Of a stretch of DNA of 43,722 bases, positions 21,918 to 31,406 are shown piece after piece; the stretch's first letter is position 1; every line of letters begins with the position of its first letter. The DNA comes from Atopobium sp. Lineage in GTDB: Bacteria > Actinomycetota > Coriobacteriia > Coriobacteriales > Atopobiaceae. The DNA is taken from positions 1 through 43,722 of the forward strand of contig JABZHR010000008.1 in assembly GCA_015258715.1 (NCBI GenBank), in the 5' to 3' direction. The translations under genes were made by a program, and so were the position numbers. The notes below the pieces were generated by a model. The model was not told the DNA's origin and did no database searches. It saw only the letters and a program-made list of their open reading frames with translations.

Positions 21918-23257
21918 GTGATGTTCAACCCCGGTTTCGACTTCTGAATATCGGACAAGGACTCGAACGTCGGGTAGAAGACGTCCCCCTCCGAGTCTGA
22001 GGATGTACGGATATACTCGGTCACCCGAGCGATGTCCTGCTGCCCGAACTCGTTCTGGATCTGCACGAAATCACCCAAGAAGAAGTCCTCGTTGTATGTA
22101 TACATAGACTGCTGTGCAGCCTCACCCGAGAACATCTCGAGGGGCATGTGGCGCCAAAGTTCGGTATTACACTGCTCGTGGATCTGACGATAAATGGATT
22201 CGGGGTCGATCGACGCTACTCCCCACTGGCCGCTCCCTTTCGAGATCATGTACCCGTTGGTGTGTTCGATCGACGGACTCTGGAAATAACCTTCCCGCAG
22301 ACCAAGTCCTCTTGTGCCGACGGTGACAGAGTTGTTCTGCATCGCGGAATCCCGGTTGTCATCGAGATACTCTTTTGAGAGCTGCAACTCCAAGGGCACA
22401 GTGAATTTCACAGCGCCCGAGAATATCTTTGTTCGCGTGGACACCTTGGACTTGAAGTAGGTGGCCTTGGACAGGTTATCGTACTTCGGCGAGAACACTA
22501 CAGGAGGGCGTTCGCCTTGATTGAATGTGCGGTTCACGCCGTTGTATGTGTACCCGTACCAGTAATACGGATCTTCCCCGTCAAACTCGATTGCCCATCC
22601 AGACATAGTCAAGTCCGTGAGATTCTGAACCAGTTTATACCAGGAACCCTCCATAATGTATGGATCGGTATCATCATAAGCTGCATGAGAGTAATCGGCA
22701 TTCCGAGTCATGTTTCGGACAGTGCCGTTGGCATTCGCCCTGATGTTTCCGATGTCCATGGAGGAAACCGGTCGACCCTTACGAATTCCCGAAGGCAGCT
22801 CGTCGACCGAATACCAACCGAATCCCTGAACGTGGCGCTCGTGCGACGCATCAAGGGAATCTCTCTGCTTGAACAGCAAGTTGGTGTAGTGCTTGATAAC
22901 GTCCTTGACTTTGCCTTTTGTTCGCTCATGCATGCATAGCCTAGTCCCTTCCCAAATCGGATAGGGGTGCATGACCCGTCGATCCAATATGGACTCGAGA
23001 CTACGCCCGCTGACCGTCAATAGTGACTGCTTACTGTACTCAGTATTGAGCTCTACCTGCTCGATGATCATGAGCTTGTTCGTACCCTTAGTGTACAGAT
23101 AGTAGTCAAGTTGATAGATCTGTAGGTTCTCTAGGGTTCCGGGGACTGTGAGCTTGAAATCTCCGAACCCGTGGAACCTCTCAGTCCAGATGATGGACTT
23201 GTAGTCCTCACAGATATGCTGGAGGACCATGGCTTCATCAAAAACCGCAAGATACAT
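21914..23257 (-). CDS. Gp37-like tail protein (ReqiPepy6 type)
   Basis: A 447-residue protein whose opening (YLAVFDEAMVLQHICEDYKS, then FHGFGDFKLTVP) and internal LLTVSGRSLESILDRRV match the siphovirus Gp37-like family, part of the tail tip hub. A C-terminal strand region with QIQNEFGQQDIARVTEYI follows. The gene lies between the distal tail protein and the fibre, as expected for a baseplate hub component. Confidence 0.78.
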   Translation of the reverse strand: MYLAVFDEAMVLQHICEDYKSIIWTERFHGFGDFKLTVPGTLENLQIYQLDYYLYTKGTNKLMIIEQVELNTEYSKQSLLTVSGRSLESILDRRVMHPYPIWEGTRLCMHERTKGKVKDVIKHYTNLLFKQRDSLDASHERHVQGFGWYSVDELPSGIRKGRPVSSMDIGNIRANANGTVRNMTRNADYSHAAYDDTDPYIMEGSWYKLVQNLTDLTMSGWAIEFDGEDPYYWYGYTYNGVNRTFNQGERPPVVFSPKYDNLSKATYFKSKVSTRTKIFSGAVKFTVPLELQLSKEYLDDNRDSAMQNNSVTVGTRGLGLREGYFQSPSIEHTNGYMISKGSGQWGVASIDPESIYRQIHEQCNTELWRHMPLEMFSGEAAQQSMYTYNEDFFLGDFVQIQNEFGQQDIARVTEYIRTSSDSEGDVFYPTFESLSDIQKSKPGLNIT

Positions 23258-23258
23258 G

Positions 23259-24173
23259 TCACACCCCCTGGAATAGAACGTCGGTCGAGAAATATACGTC
23301 CGTGAGATTTGGATCGTTCATAGCGATCTGGAACTCGTTGACGCCGGGCCGCAGCTTGAGCCAGTCCGAGTTACGATCCAGTGCCGCTATGAACTTGTCT
23401 TTTCGTCCGCCTCGGTTCCGGATAATGGACTTGCGCCCAGTCCTAGAATTGACCGTGACAATATCGCCGCCCACGATAGGGTCGACCTTGTAATACGTCT
23501 TGTCGAGAAATGCTCCGGTGAGTTTGAACTGGTCACCGGAGAATGTCTCAGTTACCGTGATCGGGAGCTTGGCACCTGGGCGGAACGTGAAGACCATGGT
23601 GAACCCAGTCTCCACGTCGCCCTCGTAGTCGATCGTCGCGGACAATAGACCGCGATCCTTGCTGAATTCCAGAGATGGGGACGGCTGGTCCATGAAGTCA
23701 AACTCGAAAGAAGGGATCTCCCTGGACCATTCAAGGTTCTTATCGATGCTGGTGTCTGCGTCATGCCAGTAGGCATCAGGACATAGGATGGAGATGTTGA
23801 TCTCCTGTTCCTTCGAGAATATGTCCGCCTCAACCGCCTCAACATACCCCTCGGTCTTGACCCTGCGCTTGTCCGTGTTGATGTACACAGTCATGAGCTG
23901 CTTGATCTGGAACCAGGAGTATATGCGCTGCCTGCTGGTCTCGATGTCGGGCATAGGCAACGGCGCGAGTTTGATCTTGAGGTTCCTCATTCCCGCCCTC
24001 GCGCCGTTGAATATGGCCACATCTGTAAGAGCCAGTTCAGTCGTGTTGATCGAGGCCTTCGTAGCCGACAGGCCGTCAACGGATTTGACAGCCACGCCAA
24101 TCCCCCAAGGATCCCTCAGAGGAAGAACAACGCGTTGCTGTCGGTACGTAAGAAACTCGATTGACTCAATCAT
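23259..24173 (-). CDS. distal tail protein (Dit-like)
   Basis: A 304-residue protein that follows the tape measure gene directly (ATGA overlap). The N-terminal half (VVLPLRDPWGIGVAVKSVDGL and FNGARAGMRNLKIKL) and the ILCPDAYW element are typical of phage tail family/distal tail proteins that form the ring linking tube and tip. The gene order tape measure, Dit, hub, fibre supports this. Confidence 0.8.
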   Translation of the reverse strand: MIESIEFLTYRQQRVVLPLRDPWGIGVAVKSVDGLSATKASINTTELALTDVAIFNGARAGMRNLKIKLAPLPMPDIETSRQRIYSWFQIKQLMTVYINTDKRRVKTEGYVEAVEADIFSKEQEINISILCPDAYWHDADTSIDKNLEWSREIPSFEFDFMDQPSPSLEFSKDRGLLSATIDYEGDVETGFTMVFTFRPGAKLPITVTETFSGDQFKLTGAFLDKTYYKVDPIVGGDIVTVNSRTGRKSIIRNRGGRKDKFIAALDRNSDWLKLRPGVNEFQIAMNDPNLTDVYFSTDVLFQGV

Positions 24174-27100
24174 AGCTCGTACATGGCTCCCTTCACCTGC
24201 TCGATCTGGTTGCGAGTCTGGCGGTAGATCTCCGCCTCGGACAGCGCCTTCGGCGAGTTGTTGTACTGGTTGAACACGAGACTTGTGCCCTGGTTGTACG
24301 TCTCGCTGGCGGCGGTGTCATTCGACTTCACCGGGGTGCTAGTAACGACTCGTCCCGCGAGCTGTGCAGTCGCCGTCGTCGTGAGAGTGCCAGCGATCTC
24401 CTCCTTGGGGAGGATTTCGTCGAGACGGCCTGCCTGCTCCTCGACCTGCGATAGGTCCAGAACCGGCTTGATCGTCGGATCGGCATTCTCTCCGAATGCG
24501 TTGTTCCAAATATCCTTCGTGTTACCGAAGCCCTTGGCGAGCGCGTCGACGGTGTCAGTAGCCATGGTGGAGGCCGCTGCGATACCCTGATCGGTGTTGT
24601 CAGTGATGCCGTTAGCAAGACCCTGCATCAGGAAATCACCGATCTCGTACATCACCCTCGAAGGGGAATGAATGCCGAACGCCGATTTGACCTTACTAAC
24701 AACGGTACTCCCCATGCTCGTGACCGCGCTAGCAATCGAAGAGAGCTTTTCGGTGATCGCATTCTTGAGGCCGTTGACCAGCTGAATACCAGCGTTCTTC
24801 ATCTGCGCGACGCCCGTGGATACGAGTGTGCTGATACCGGTTCCGATACCCCTCGTGATGGCACTGATGAGCCGAACACCCGCCTGAGCCATCGCCTCGG
24901 AGTTGTTCTCGATCGCATCAGCAAGTCCGTTGATGAACTTGATGACGGTCTTGGCAGCGGCATCGGTGATTCGTGGCATCTCGTCGCCGAGACTGGTGAT
25001 GAACGCCACGATACAGTCCGTAGCCTTCTGTCCAATCTCAGGGATCTTCTGACTCAGACCATCCAAGAACGATATGAGCACATCCGATCCTCTCTGGACC
25101 AACTGTGGCATGTTATCAATGAGAGCCTGCGACAGAGTCAGGATCAAGAATATGGCACAGTCGATCAGAGCCTGGGCGTTGTCGTATATGACCTGGATGA
25201 TCGCTAGGAGGATCGTGGTCATGAGCTGAACAAACGTCGGGATGGACTCAATCATAGCCTGAGCGCCAGACGTCAGGATAAGCTTGAGGTACTCGACGAT
25301 AGTGCCCGAATTGTCGATGAGGACTTGCATAAAGTTGATGAAGCCCTCGCCGAGCGCCGTACCCATCGCAGGCATTCTCTCGATGAAGCCATCGACGGCT
25401 GCAAGGAATGTCTGGACACCGTCGGCGCCCGAGGTCGACAGGTTCGCAATGGCATCGACCAATTTGGCGATACCCTCGGTCGCTAGACCGACCCCCATAC
25501 CGATCATCAGGATGGCGCCGCCCAATGCTAGTAGACCGACTGCTGCGAACTCCGCAACATATCCGACGGCTACCAGAGCAGCCAGACCCAACGCCATGAT
25601 GGCGATACCCTTGCCTGCCGTAGCCCAGTCCATCTCGCCCAGCATCCTCATTACAGGCGCCAGGAGAGCGAGTGCTGCTACAGTCACGAAGAGGCCCGCG
25701 GCACCGGCGAGGCTTCCGCCACCGATGGAGCTGATCCCAACGAGAACGGCCAGGGCTGCTGACATCATGACCAAGCCCTTGAGATAGTCGCCCCAAGGCA
25801 TGGAGGCGAAGCTCTCAATATCGCTGGCGATGAGTTTAAGCGTCGCCGCCAGGACAAGGATTGTTAGAGCCCCGACAAGAGACTTGCCGCCGGAGAGCTT
25901 GTCACTTCCGAGCCTTTCGACGGTGAACGTCAAGGACGCCAGGCAAATATCCATTGCGATGATGCCCTTGATCGTGTCGCCCCAAGACAACTCACCGATC
26001 TCGGTTAGGACTTTCGCTATCTGTCGCATGGTAAATGCCAGCGCAAGAAATGCGAATGCCGAGGCCTTCTTGATCTTGACCGTGCCCATCTGGGACATCA
26101 TGGTCATCATCTTCATGATAAGACCAAGTGCCAGAACGCCCTGTGTCAGGTCCGACAGACTCATCTCACCAAGCGGCTTGACCGCATAGGCAAGGAGCAT
26201 AACACCGATGCCCAGCGGAATCGCCGTGAGAGCGAACGCCAGGATATCCTTGTTCTTCTTGGTAGTCGTATCAGCCACCATCATCAGCATCTTTATGACT
26301 GCGAAGAGCCCAAGGGTTCCCTTGAGGATATCATCCCAGTCCATGGTGCCGATGTTGTTCAGCGCCTTACCCAGTAGGAGTGCGACTCCGGCCAATACGA
26401 CCAGCGCCAGCATTCGCTTAGCGAGCCCCTTCGTGTCCTTGCCTTCACCAGCGCTGGACAGCTCGTCCTCCGCCTTCTTGAGCATGTTGAACATGAAATA
26501 TAGAGCTGCACCAGCGGCCACAATCTTGCCTGCCGGGATCTGGGCGACGACCCAGAGCGCAGCGGCCAGAACAAGAACGGCTCCGGCGAGAATAAGGATA
26601 GTGGTGGCCTTGACCTTGGCAGTCGTAGCCTCCATTGATTCCTTGAACCCGTCGATGACGTCCTTGACACTACCGAGGATTCCAGCGAAGTTGGACCCGG
26701 CTTTGCCCCACTCTTTGAAGGTGTTGATAACATTCCGGGCAATTGCGAGGAATGTGACCAGAGCGCCTGTCTTAAGGATGGCGTCGAATATGCCTCCATA
26801 GTCGCCATTGTCCGCCATGTTCTTGAGCTCAGCAAATGCGCCCTTGAACGGCTCGATGAGAGCCTTGGCGGCGATGACGGCGTAGTGGCCGACGGTGGAC
26901 AGAACCTTGCCGATACCATGGATAAGCTTGACGAAGTTATGCCACCCGGACGTAGCCTTGTCCTTGAGCTCAAGGTTGGAGATGAACTCCTTGGTGGTGC
27001 TCCAGCCATACTTGACAGACTCGGCGTACTCGCCCATGAGTGTCTTGAGGTCGCTGAACGCCTTATGGAACGGTTTGGTGTCGAAGTCGAAGTTCAGAGT

Positions 27101-29272
27101 CGCCAGATTCTTGAGGACGCCCCAGACACCAGCTCCAAACGACGAAAGAATACCACCGAGGGACGACAGCCAAGCAATATCCGGTCCGTTCTGCATGGCC
27201 TCAGCCCACTCGCTGAACTTGGCGGACACCTCATCGTATAGGGCGGCTAGTCGCTCCATCTTGGGAGTCAACCAGTCGCTGACGACGATGGCCTGCTTGT
27301 TGATGCACTCGGTCAGCCAGTTGATGAAGCTGGTGAGCTTGTCAATCGCCGGAATAAGATGGTCGGCCAGGTGCTGCCCCCAGAAATATGACTTCTTGTA
27401 GGCAGACTCGAAGAGCTCGACGATCTTGTTCTTGAGCTTAGTGAACTTGGACTCGTTCGCTTCGGCAGTCTCGCCGGCCTCCTCGGTAGAATCGCTGGTG
27501 ATACCGAGCGCCTGGCCGACCTCCTGAGCGCTCTCTTTGAGCTCCCGGAAGGGACCGACGATGGCTTCCTTGATCCCGGAGCCCGCAGACTTCAGAGCCT
27601 CCCACAGGTTGGCCCATGCCTCCCCAAGGCGCTTGAGGCTAGGTGTGATCTCGTCATGGAACCCCTCGGAGAAGTTGGCCCAGATACGCTTCAGACCATT
27701 ACCTGTCCAGATGATGGCCTTGATAACATTCTCGGCGATGTTCAGGTTGTCATACCACTCCTGAACAGCCTTGACGTGCTCTAGGAGACTCCCCGACCAA
27801 CTCTGGGTGTGACCAGTGAGGTTGGAAATAAGAGTCCCTAGTCCCTTAAGTGCTCCGTTAGCGATCCATCCGATCACCTTGGCGAAATCCGTTAGGACTA
27901 GTACACCTATTTTGACGATTCGGAAGAACGACTCGAAGTAGTTACCGATCGACTCGATAGTGGACTCGCTGGGAACCAGCTTAGCCATGAAGTTGGCGAA
28001 CGCCTCGGACATTGCGTACAAACCCTCGGCGGACGGACCGCTGAAGACCTGCGAGAACGCCTGACCGATGCGCTGTAACGGATCCCACATGGCGTGGAAC
28101 AGGGAAGCAAGACCCTCAAGGACCTTCTCTCTACCGCCGAGGTCTGCCCAACCCTGGAGGAGAGCGTTCCTGGCGTTACCCATCTGGGTGATGACACCAC
28201 TTGGCCCCGTTAGGAACGCGCCGACCTTGGTCCACAGTTCCTTGGCCTGCTCGAAGTCGCCGAAGATGATTCGGAACGACTGAGACCAGGATGAACCAAG
28301 CTCCTCACCGATAACGCCCATCAACTGCGAGAACGTCTTGATGTCCTGAGCCGCGGACATACCGGTCTTGGCGAGTTCCTGGATCTGAGCGACCTGTTCC
28401 TCGGTGTATCCCATGGAGAGAAGCTGCTCGTCGGTGTACTCACCGGCCATCTGCTTCAGGGTCTCCATCATGATCTCCTGGGTCAGCCATCCCTCTTGGA
28501 GGGAGAGCCTGAACGACCCGTTCTTGGCGATCATTTCGTCGACGCTCTTACCGTGGACCTTGGCAGTCTGAATAAGCTGGTCCTGGAACTGCTTGGTGGC
28601 GATGCCAGCGTTCTCCAGGGACATCCAGTCCTGAAGTTTCACTGTTCCCGCGGCCATAGCCTGCGAAAGCTGGTACATAGCCCTCGAGGTGGACTCGGAG
28701 TTGGCACCGGCAACGGCTGCCCAGTTCGCCAGACCCTTAATCGACGCGACCGAGTCATCCAGCCCGATACCGGCAGCGGTGAACTTACCGATGTTGGACG
28801 TCATCTCGCCGAAGTTATAGATGGTCTGGTCTGCGTAGGTGTTCAGCTGATCCAGAGCCGCGTTCACGGTCTGGATCGTCTCGCCCTTCTGGGCGGTGTT
28901 GGCGAGAATGGTCTGAACGGAGTTGAGCTGAAGCTCGTACTCCTTCATACCGTCGATAAGGGGCTGAACCGTGAAGCTCGACAGCATCGAGGAGCCGACC
29001 TCGGCTATCTTGCCGCCGATGCTGGCTAGTGCGCCAAACGCGATCGACTGGAGAGCCGAGAATTTGCTCGTAGTCTCGGCAATACCCGCCTGGGCCTCCG
29101 AGAAATTAAGGTTCTTGGCGGCTGCCGAGACCTGATTGATCCCCTCAACGCCGCCTCGGAATGCCAATCCTTCCTCGAGCTTCTTGACTCCGTTTAGGGA
29201 GTCCTGAACCCCGTTCATGAATTGGCCGTTGTTGAACTTTAGAGCGACTACCCGCTCCTCGATTGACGCCAC
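24170..29272 (-). CDS. tape measure protein
   Basis: A 1700-residue protein, the longest in the phage. The N-terminus shows the usual SIEERVVALKFNNGQF start. The part around 900-1300 has many Gly/Ala/Leu hydrophobic segments that can span membranes, and the C-terminal AFGIHSPSRVMYEIGDFL motif (about 1560-1580) is a hallmark of tape measure proteins. It sets tail length, and a tail near 250 nm would be expected from common scaling. The start is GTG at 29272, overlapping the upstream stop. Confidence 0.92.
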   Translation of the reverse strand: MASIEERVVALKFNNGQFMNGVQDSLNGVKKLEEGLAFRGGVEGINQVSAAAKNLNFSEAQAGIAETTSKFSALQSIAFGALASIGGKIAEVGSSMLSSFTVQPLIDGMKEYELQLNSVQTILANTAQKGETIQTVNAALDQLNTYADQTIYNFGEMTSNIGKFTAAGIGLDDSVASIKGLANWAAVAGANSESTSRAMYQLSQAMAAGTVKLQDWMSLENAGIATKQFQDQLIQTAKVHGKSVDEMIAKNGSFRLSLQEGWLTQEIMMETLKQMAGEYTDEQLLSMGYTEEQVAQIQELAKTGMSAAQDIKTFSQLMGVIGEELGSSWSQSFRIIFGDFEQAKELWTKVGAFLTGPSGVITQMGNARNALLQGWADLGGREKVLEGLASLFHAMWDPLQRIGQAFSQVFSGPSAEGLYAMSEAFANFMAKLVPSESTIESIGNYFESFFRIVKIGVLVLTDFAKVIGWIANGALKGLGTLISNLTGHTQSWSGSLLEHVKAVQEWYDNLNIAENVIKAIIWTGNGLKRIWANFSEGFHDEITPSLKRLGEAWANLWEALKSAGSGIKEAIVGPFRELKESAQEVGQALGITSDSTEEAGETAEANESKFTKLKNKIVELFESAYKKSYFWGQHLADHLIPAIDKLTSFINWLTECINKQAIVVSDWLTPKMERLAALYDEVSAKFSEWAEAMQNGPDIAWLSSLGGILSSFGAGVWGVLKNLATLNFDFDTKPFHKAFSDLKTLMGEYAESVKYGWSTTKEFISNLELKDKATSGWHNFVKLIHGIGKVLSTVGHYAVIAAKALIEPFKGAFAELKNMADNGDYGGIFDAILKTGALVTFLAIARNVINTFKEWGKAGSNFAGILGSVKDVIDGFKESMEATTAKVKATTILILAGAVLVLAAALWVVAQIPAGKIVAAGAALYFMFNMLKKAEDELSSAGEGKDTKGLAKRMLALVVLAGVALLLGKALNNIGTMDWDDILKGTLGLFAVIKMLMMVADTTTKKNKDILAFALTAIPLGIGVMLLAYAVKPLGEMSLSDLTQGVLALGLIMKMMTMMSQMGTVKIKKASAFAFLALAFTMRQIAKVLTEIGELSWGDTIKGIIAMDICLASLTFTVERLGSDKLSGGKSLVGALTILVLAATLKLIASDIESFASMPWGDYLKGLVMMSAALAVLVGISSIGGGSLAGAAGLFVTVAALALLAPVMRMLGEMDWATAGKGIAIMALGLAALVAVGYVAEFAAVGLLALGGAILMIGMGVGLATEGIAKLVDAIANLSTSGADGVQTFLAAVDGFIERMPAMGTALGEGFINFMQVLIDNSGTIVEYLKLILTSGAQAMIESIPTFVQLMTTILLAIIQVIYDNAQALIDCAIFLILTLSQALIDNMPQLVQRGSDVLISFLDGLSQKIPEIGQKATDCIVAFITSLGDEMPRITDAAAKTVIKFINGLADAIENNSEAMAQAGVRLISAITRGIGTGISTLVSTGVAQMKNAGIQLVNGLKNAITEKLSSIASAVTSMGSTVVSKVKSAFGIHSPSRVMYEIGDFLMQGLANGITDNTDQGIAAASTMATDTVDALAKGFGNTKDIWNNAFGENADPTIKPVLDLSQVEEQAGRLDEILPKEEIAGTLTTTATAQLAGRVVTSTPVKSNDTAASETYNQGTSLVFNQYNNSPKALSEAEIYRQTRNQIEQVKGAMYEL

Positions 29273-29652
29273 TAGCCTCTCACCGCGCTTTCAAGCTGCT
29301 TGACGATGCTGTCGAATATAGGCCTGAGCGCCGGATTTATATAATCCACGCCCTGGACATAGCCACCGGTCCTGGTGCCATGCCCGTATTGCAATATGAC
29401 TGCGATCGGGACACCCTGCTCCACGTGGGAGTTGTTCCAGACCAGCGAGACTCGGTTTCTGCTCCGCTTGATCTCGTAGGACCAGCTGGATGCAGTGTAA
29501 CCGGACCTGACCGGAGTAGCAGCAGCTAGCGCAGCCACCCCGGCCTGTCCGCAGTCGTCGAGGAAATCGAAGAAGCGGCCCTCTTTGAGTCTCTCGAGCC
29601 ACTTCCCCGTGTCCATCCTCGAATCCATCTCCAGCGTGAACGCCGGGCTCAT
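29272..29652 (-). CDS. HK97 gp10-like tail protein
   Basis: A 126-residue protein with ATPVRSGYTASSWSYEI and VILQYGHGTRTGGYVQG, the pattern of HK97 gp10-type tail completion proteins. Such genes usually sit near the head-tail connectors, but here it lies just before the tape measure, after the endolysin and GDPD genes. The ATG at 29652 overlaps the GDPD gene end. Confidence 0.75.
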   Translation of the reverse strand: MSPAFTLEMDSRMDTGKWLERLKEGRFFDFLDDCGQAGVAALAAATPVRSGYTASSWSYEIKRSRNRVSLVWNNSHVEQGVPIAVILQYGHGTRTGGYVQGVDYINPALRPIFDSIVKQLESAVRG

Positions 29653-31052
29653 GCAGACCTCTCACAGGCGGCCGCGATACCTGATACAATGGCACCCATG
29701 GCCCCTCGAGACCACCCCGTCTTGAGCTGGTTTAGATCCGCTGGAATATGCGCAACCGTGGGGAGACCGGAGGCCTTCAAGGGGTCCCATGTGGTCTGAG
29801 GAGCGTCGAACTCCATGGATAGAATATCGCAGTTCTTCCCTGCGAGGAAGTCTGGGTACTTTTCCTTGACGATATCGGAGTTGTACGCGTAACCCCAGGT
29901 CTTGAACCCGCGCTCCCGAATCATGTCGAACGCCCACTTGGAGTCCCAGTACGACTTGATGATGACCTTCTGCTCCATGCCCTTGAACATGTCACAGACA
30001 TCTTTCCAATTAGGCAACTTATACTTCGGGTCGAATACGATCACGTGACTCTTGGCGTACTTCTCGATCAACCAATCGATCGTAGCCGGAAGGTATCGGG
30101 TCTTCGAAGCCTCGGCCTTGATCTCAGCCCAGGTGTACTCGTCAGCTTTCTTGGTCAGCGCCGGAACGAGTCGCTTCAGACTCTCATCGTGGCATCCGAA
30201 CCAGACGCCGTCCTTGCTTCGGGCAGCCGAGAACTCCAACGCATGAGCGTGATAGTCGACAGCCTGGGTGTAGGCGATCTCTGTGTGTTCGGGCCAGGAC
30301 TGGGATCCGCCTCGATGCGCCACGATGAAGTGGGGGATCGTAAACAGCTCCGTAATCGTCTTGGCGCCCTCCGGAATTGCTCGCATCGTGCTTGTTGTGG
30401 TCTCCCGAGCTCCGTCCCATACAGTGACACGAACACCGGAACCATCCGCAAGTGAAGGGTCAAGTGAGCCCGTCTGCTCCTGAAGCTGGACGTCGACGCC
30501 GAAGAGGGCACATACTCCTTTGTCACTTGGCGGCACGTACGCCGACTGAGCGTACCCGACGACAATCGACGACCAGGGGTCTGTTAGGGACTTGCCCCAG
30601 GAGCCGTTGGTTACCGACTCGACGTTGGGCGGGAAAGTCGCCACCGGATTGGTTTTCGCATCATGCTGCACAAAGCCTGTGAGCTGAGGAAATGGGCCAT
30701 CTTTCCAACCGTCGGCGCTTTCGCTCGGCACTCGGGGGACCAGGCTCTTAACCTTGGTCCCGTCGAATACCATAAGCGCCGCAACGTGCCGCCCGTTATG
30801 GTTCGGATCAGGAGACCTCCACACCACATCCCGGGTGTCGGCAGGATCCGCAACCATTTTGACAGCCACAGTGCAAGAGCGAAGCTTGGCGCTTGTGGCG
30901 TACTTACCACTCCACCCGGCCGGGGTACAATCCTGCATGGTTCCGAACTGACCACCCACTACGAGCAGCGCCCAGTCACCAACAGCCGACGGAACGCTGA
31001 GTTTCTCGTCCTGGTTCTTAGAGACCGCGATACCCTTCATGGAGGGCGCCAT
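29649..31052 (-). CDS. GDPD-domain tail-associated protein
   Basis: A 467-residue protein. The C-terminal part from about 241 is a glycerophosphodiester phosphodiesterase-like domain: AHRGG (245-249), WPEHT with E255, E273 in ALEFS, and HDES with H288. The enzyme family cleaves glycerophosphodiesters, and phage versions may trim teichoic acids or polysaccharides. The position usually holding the second metal-binding Asp is Ser (S275), so activity is uncertain. The N-terminal 230 residues look like a beta-rich virion domain. ATG at 31052 with AAAGGTCTGATC upstream. The location between endolysin and tail genes points to a virion enzyme. Confidence 0.75.
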   Translation of the reverse strand: MAPSMKGIAVSKNQDEKLSVPSAVGDWALLVVGGQFGTMQDCTPAGWSGKYATSAKLRSCTVAVKMVADPADTRDVVWRSPDPNHNGRHVAALMVFDGTKVKSLVPRVPSESADGWKDGPFPQLTGFVQHDAKTNPVATFPPNVESVTNGSWGKSLTDPWSSIVVGYAQSAYVPPSDKGVCALFGVDVQLQEQTGSLDPSLADGSGVRVTVWDGARETTTSTMRAIPEGAKTITELFTIPHFIVAHRGGSQSWPEHTEIAYTQAVDYHAHALEFSAARSKDGVWFGCHDESLKRLVPALTKKADEYTWAEIKAEASKTRYLPATIDWLIEKYAKSHVIVFDPKYKLPNWKDVCDMFKGMEQKVIIKSYWDSKWAFDMIRERGFKTWGYAYNSDIVKEKYPDFLAGKNCDILSMEFDAPQTTWDPLKASGLPTVAHIPADLNQLKTGWSRGAMGAIVSGIAAACERSA

Positions 31053-31054
31053 GA

Positions 31055-31399
31055 TCAGACCTTTCGTACGATGACTGTGTTCGGAGGAGTACCAGCGGGC
31101 ACCTGTTCCTCACGACCGAGGATCATGACGTTCCCGTTACCGCCTCCTCCGCCGCCGGCTGGACGATTAGTCTTGATGGAGACGTCGACTACACTGTCCT
31201 CAGTCAGAGTGACCGTCTTGGTGGCACTCCACCCCTGGTCATCCAGGAAGAGACGAGCGTTGGTGCTTCGGAAGAACCACACCATACCGTCGATCTTACC
31301 GTTCTCGCCGGCAGTGTCGACATAGGTGGGCCCGTCATCAGGGTCGACCGTCAGCGTGGCAAATGGAGGAATGTCTCCCTTGACGTGACAGTAAGGCAC
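31055..31399 (-). CDS. hypothetical virion-like protein, 114 residues
   Basis: A beta-rich protein with a Gly6 run (GGGGGGNGN) near residue 83-91 separating two strand blocks. The start is GTG at 31399. It ends three bases before the GDPD start and so may be its partner or an adaptor. A fibre or decoration role is possible. No family recognised. Confidence 0.6.
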   Translation of the reverse strand: MPYCHVKGDIPPFATLTVDPDDGPTYVDTAGENGKIDGMVWFFRSTNARLFLDDQGWSATKTVTLTEDSVVDVSIKTNRPAGGGGGGNGNVMILGREEQVPAGTPPNTVIVRKV

Positions 31400-31406
31400 G
31401 GCGGCC

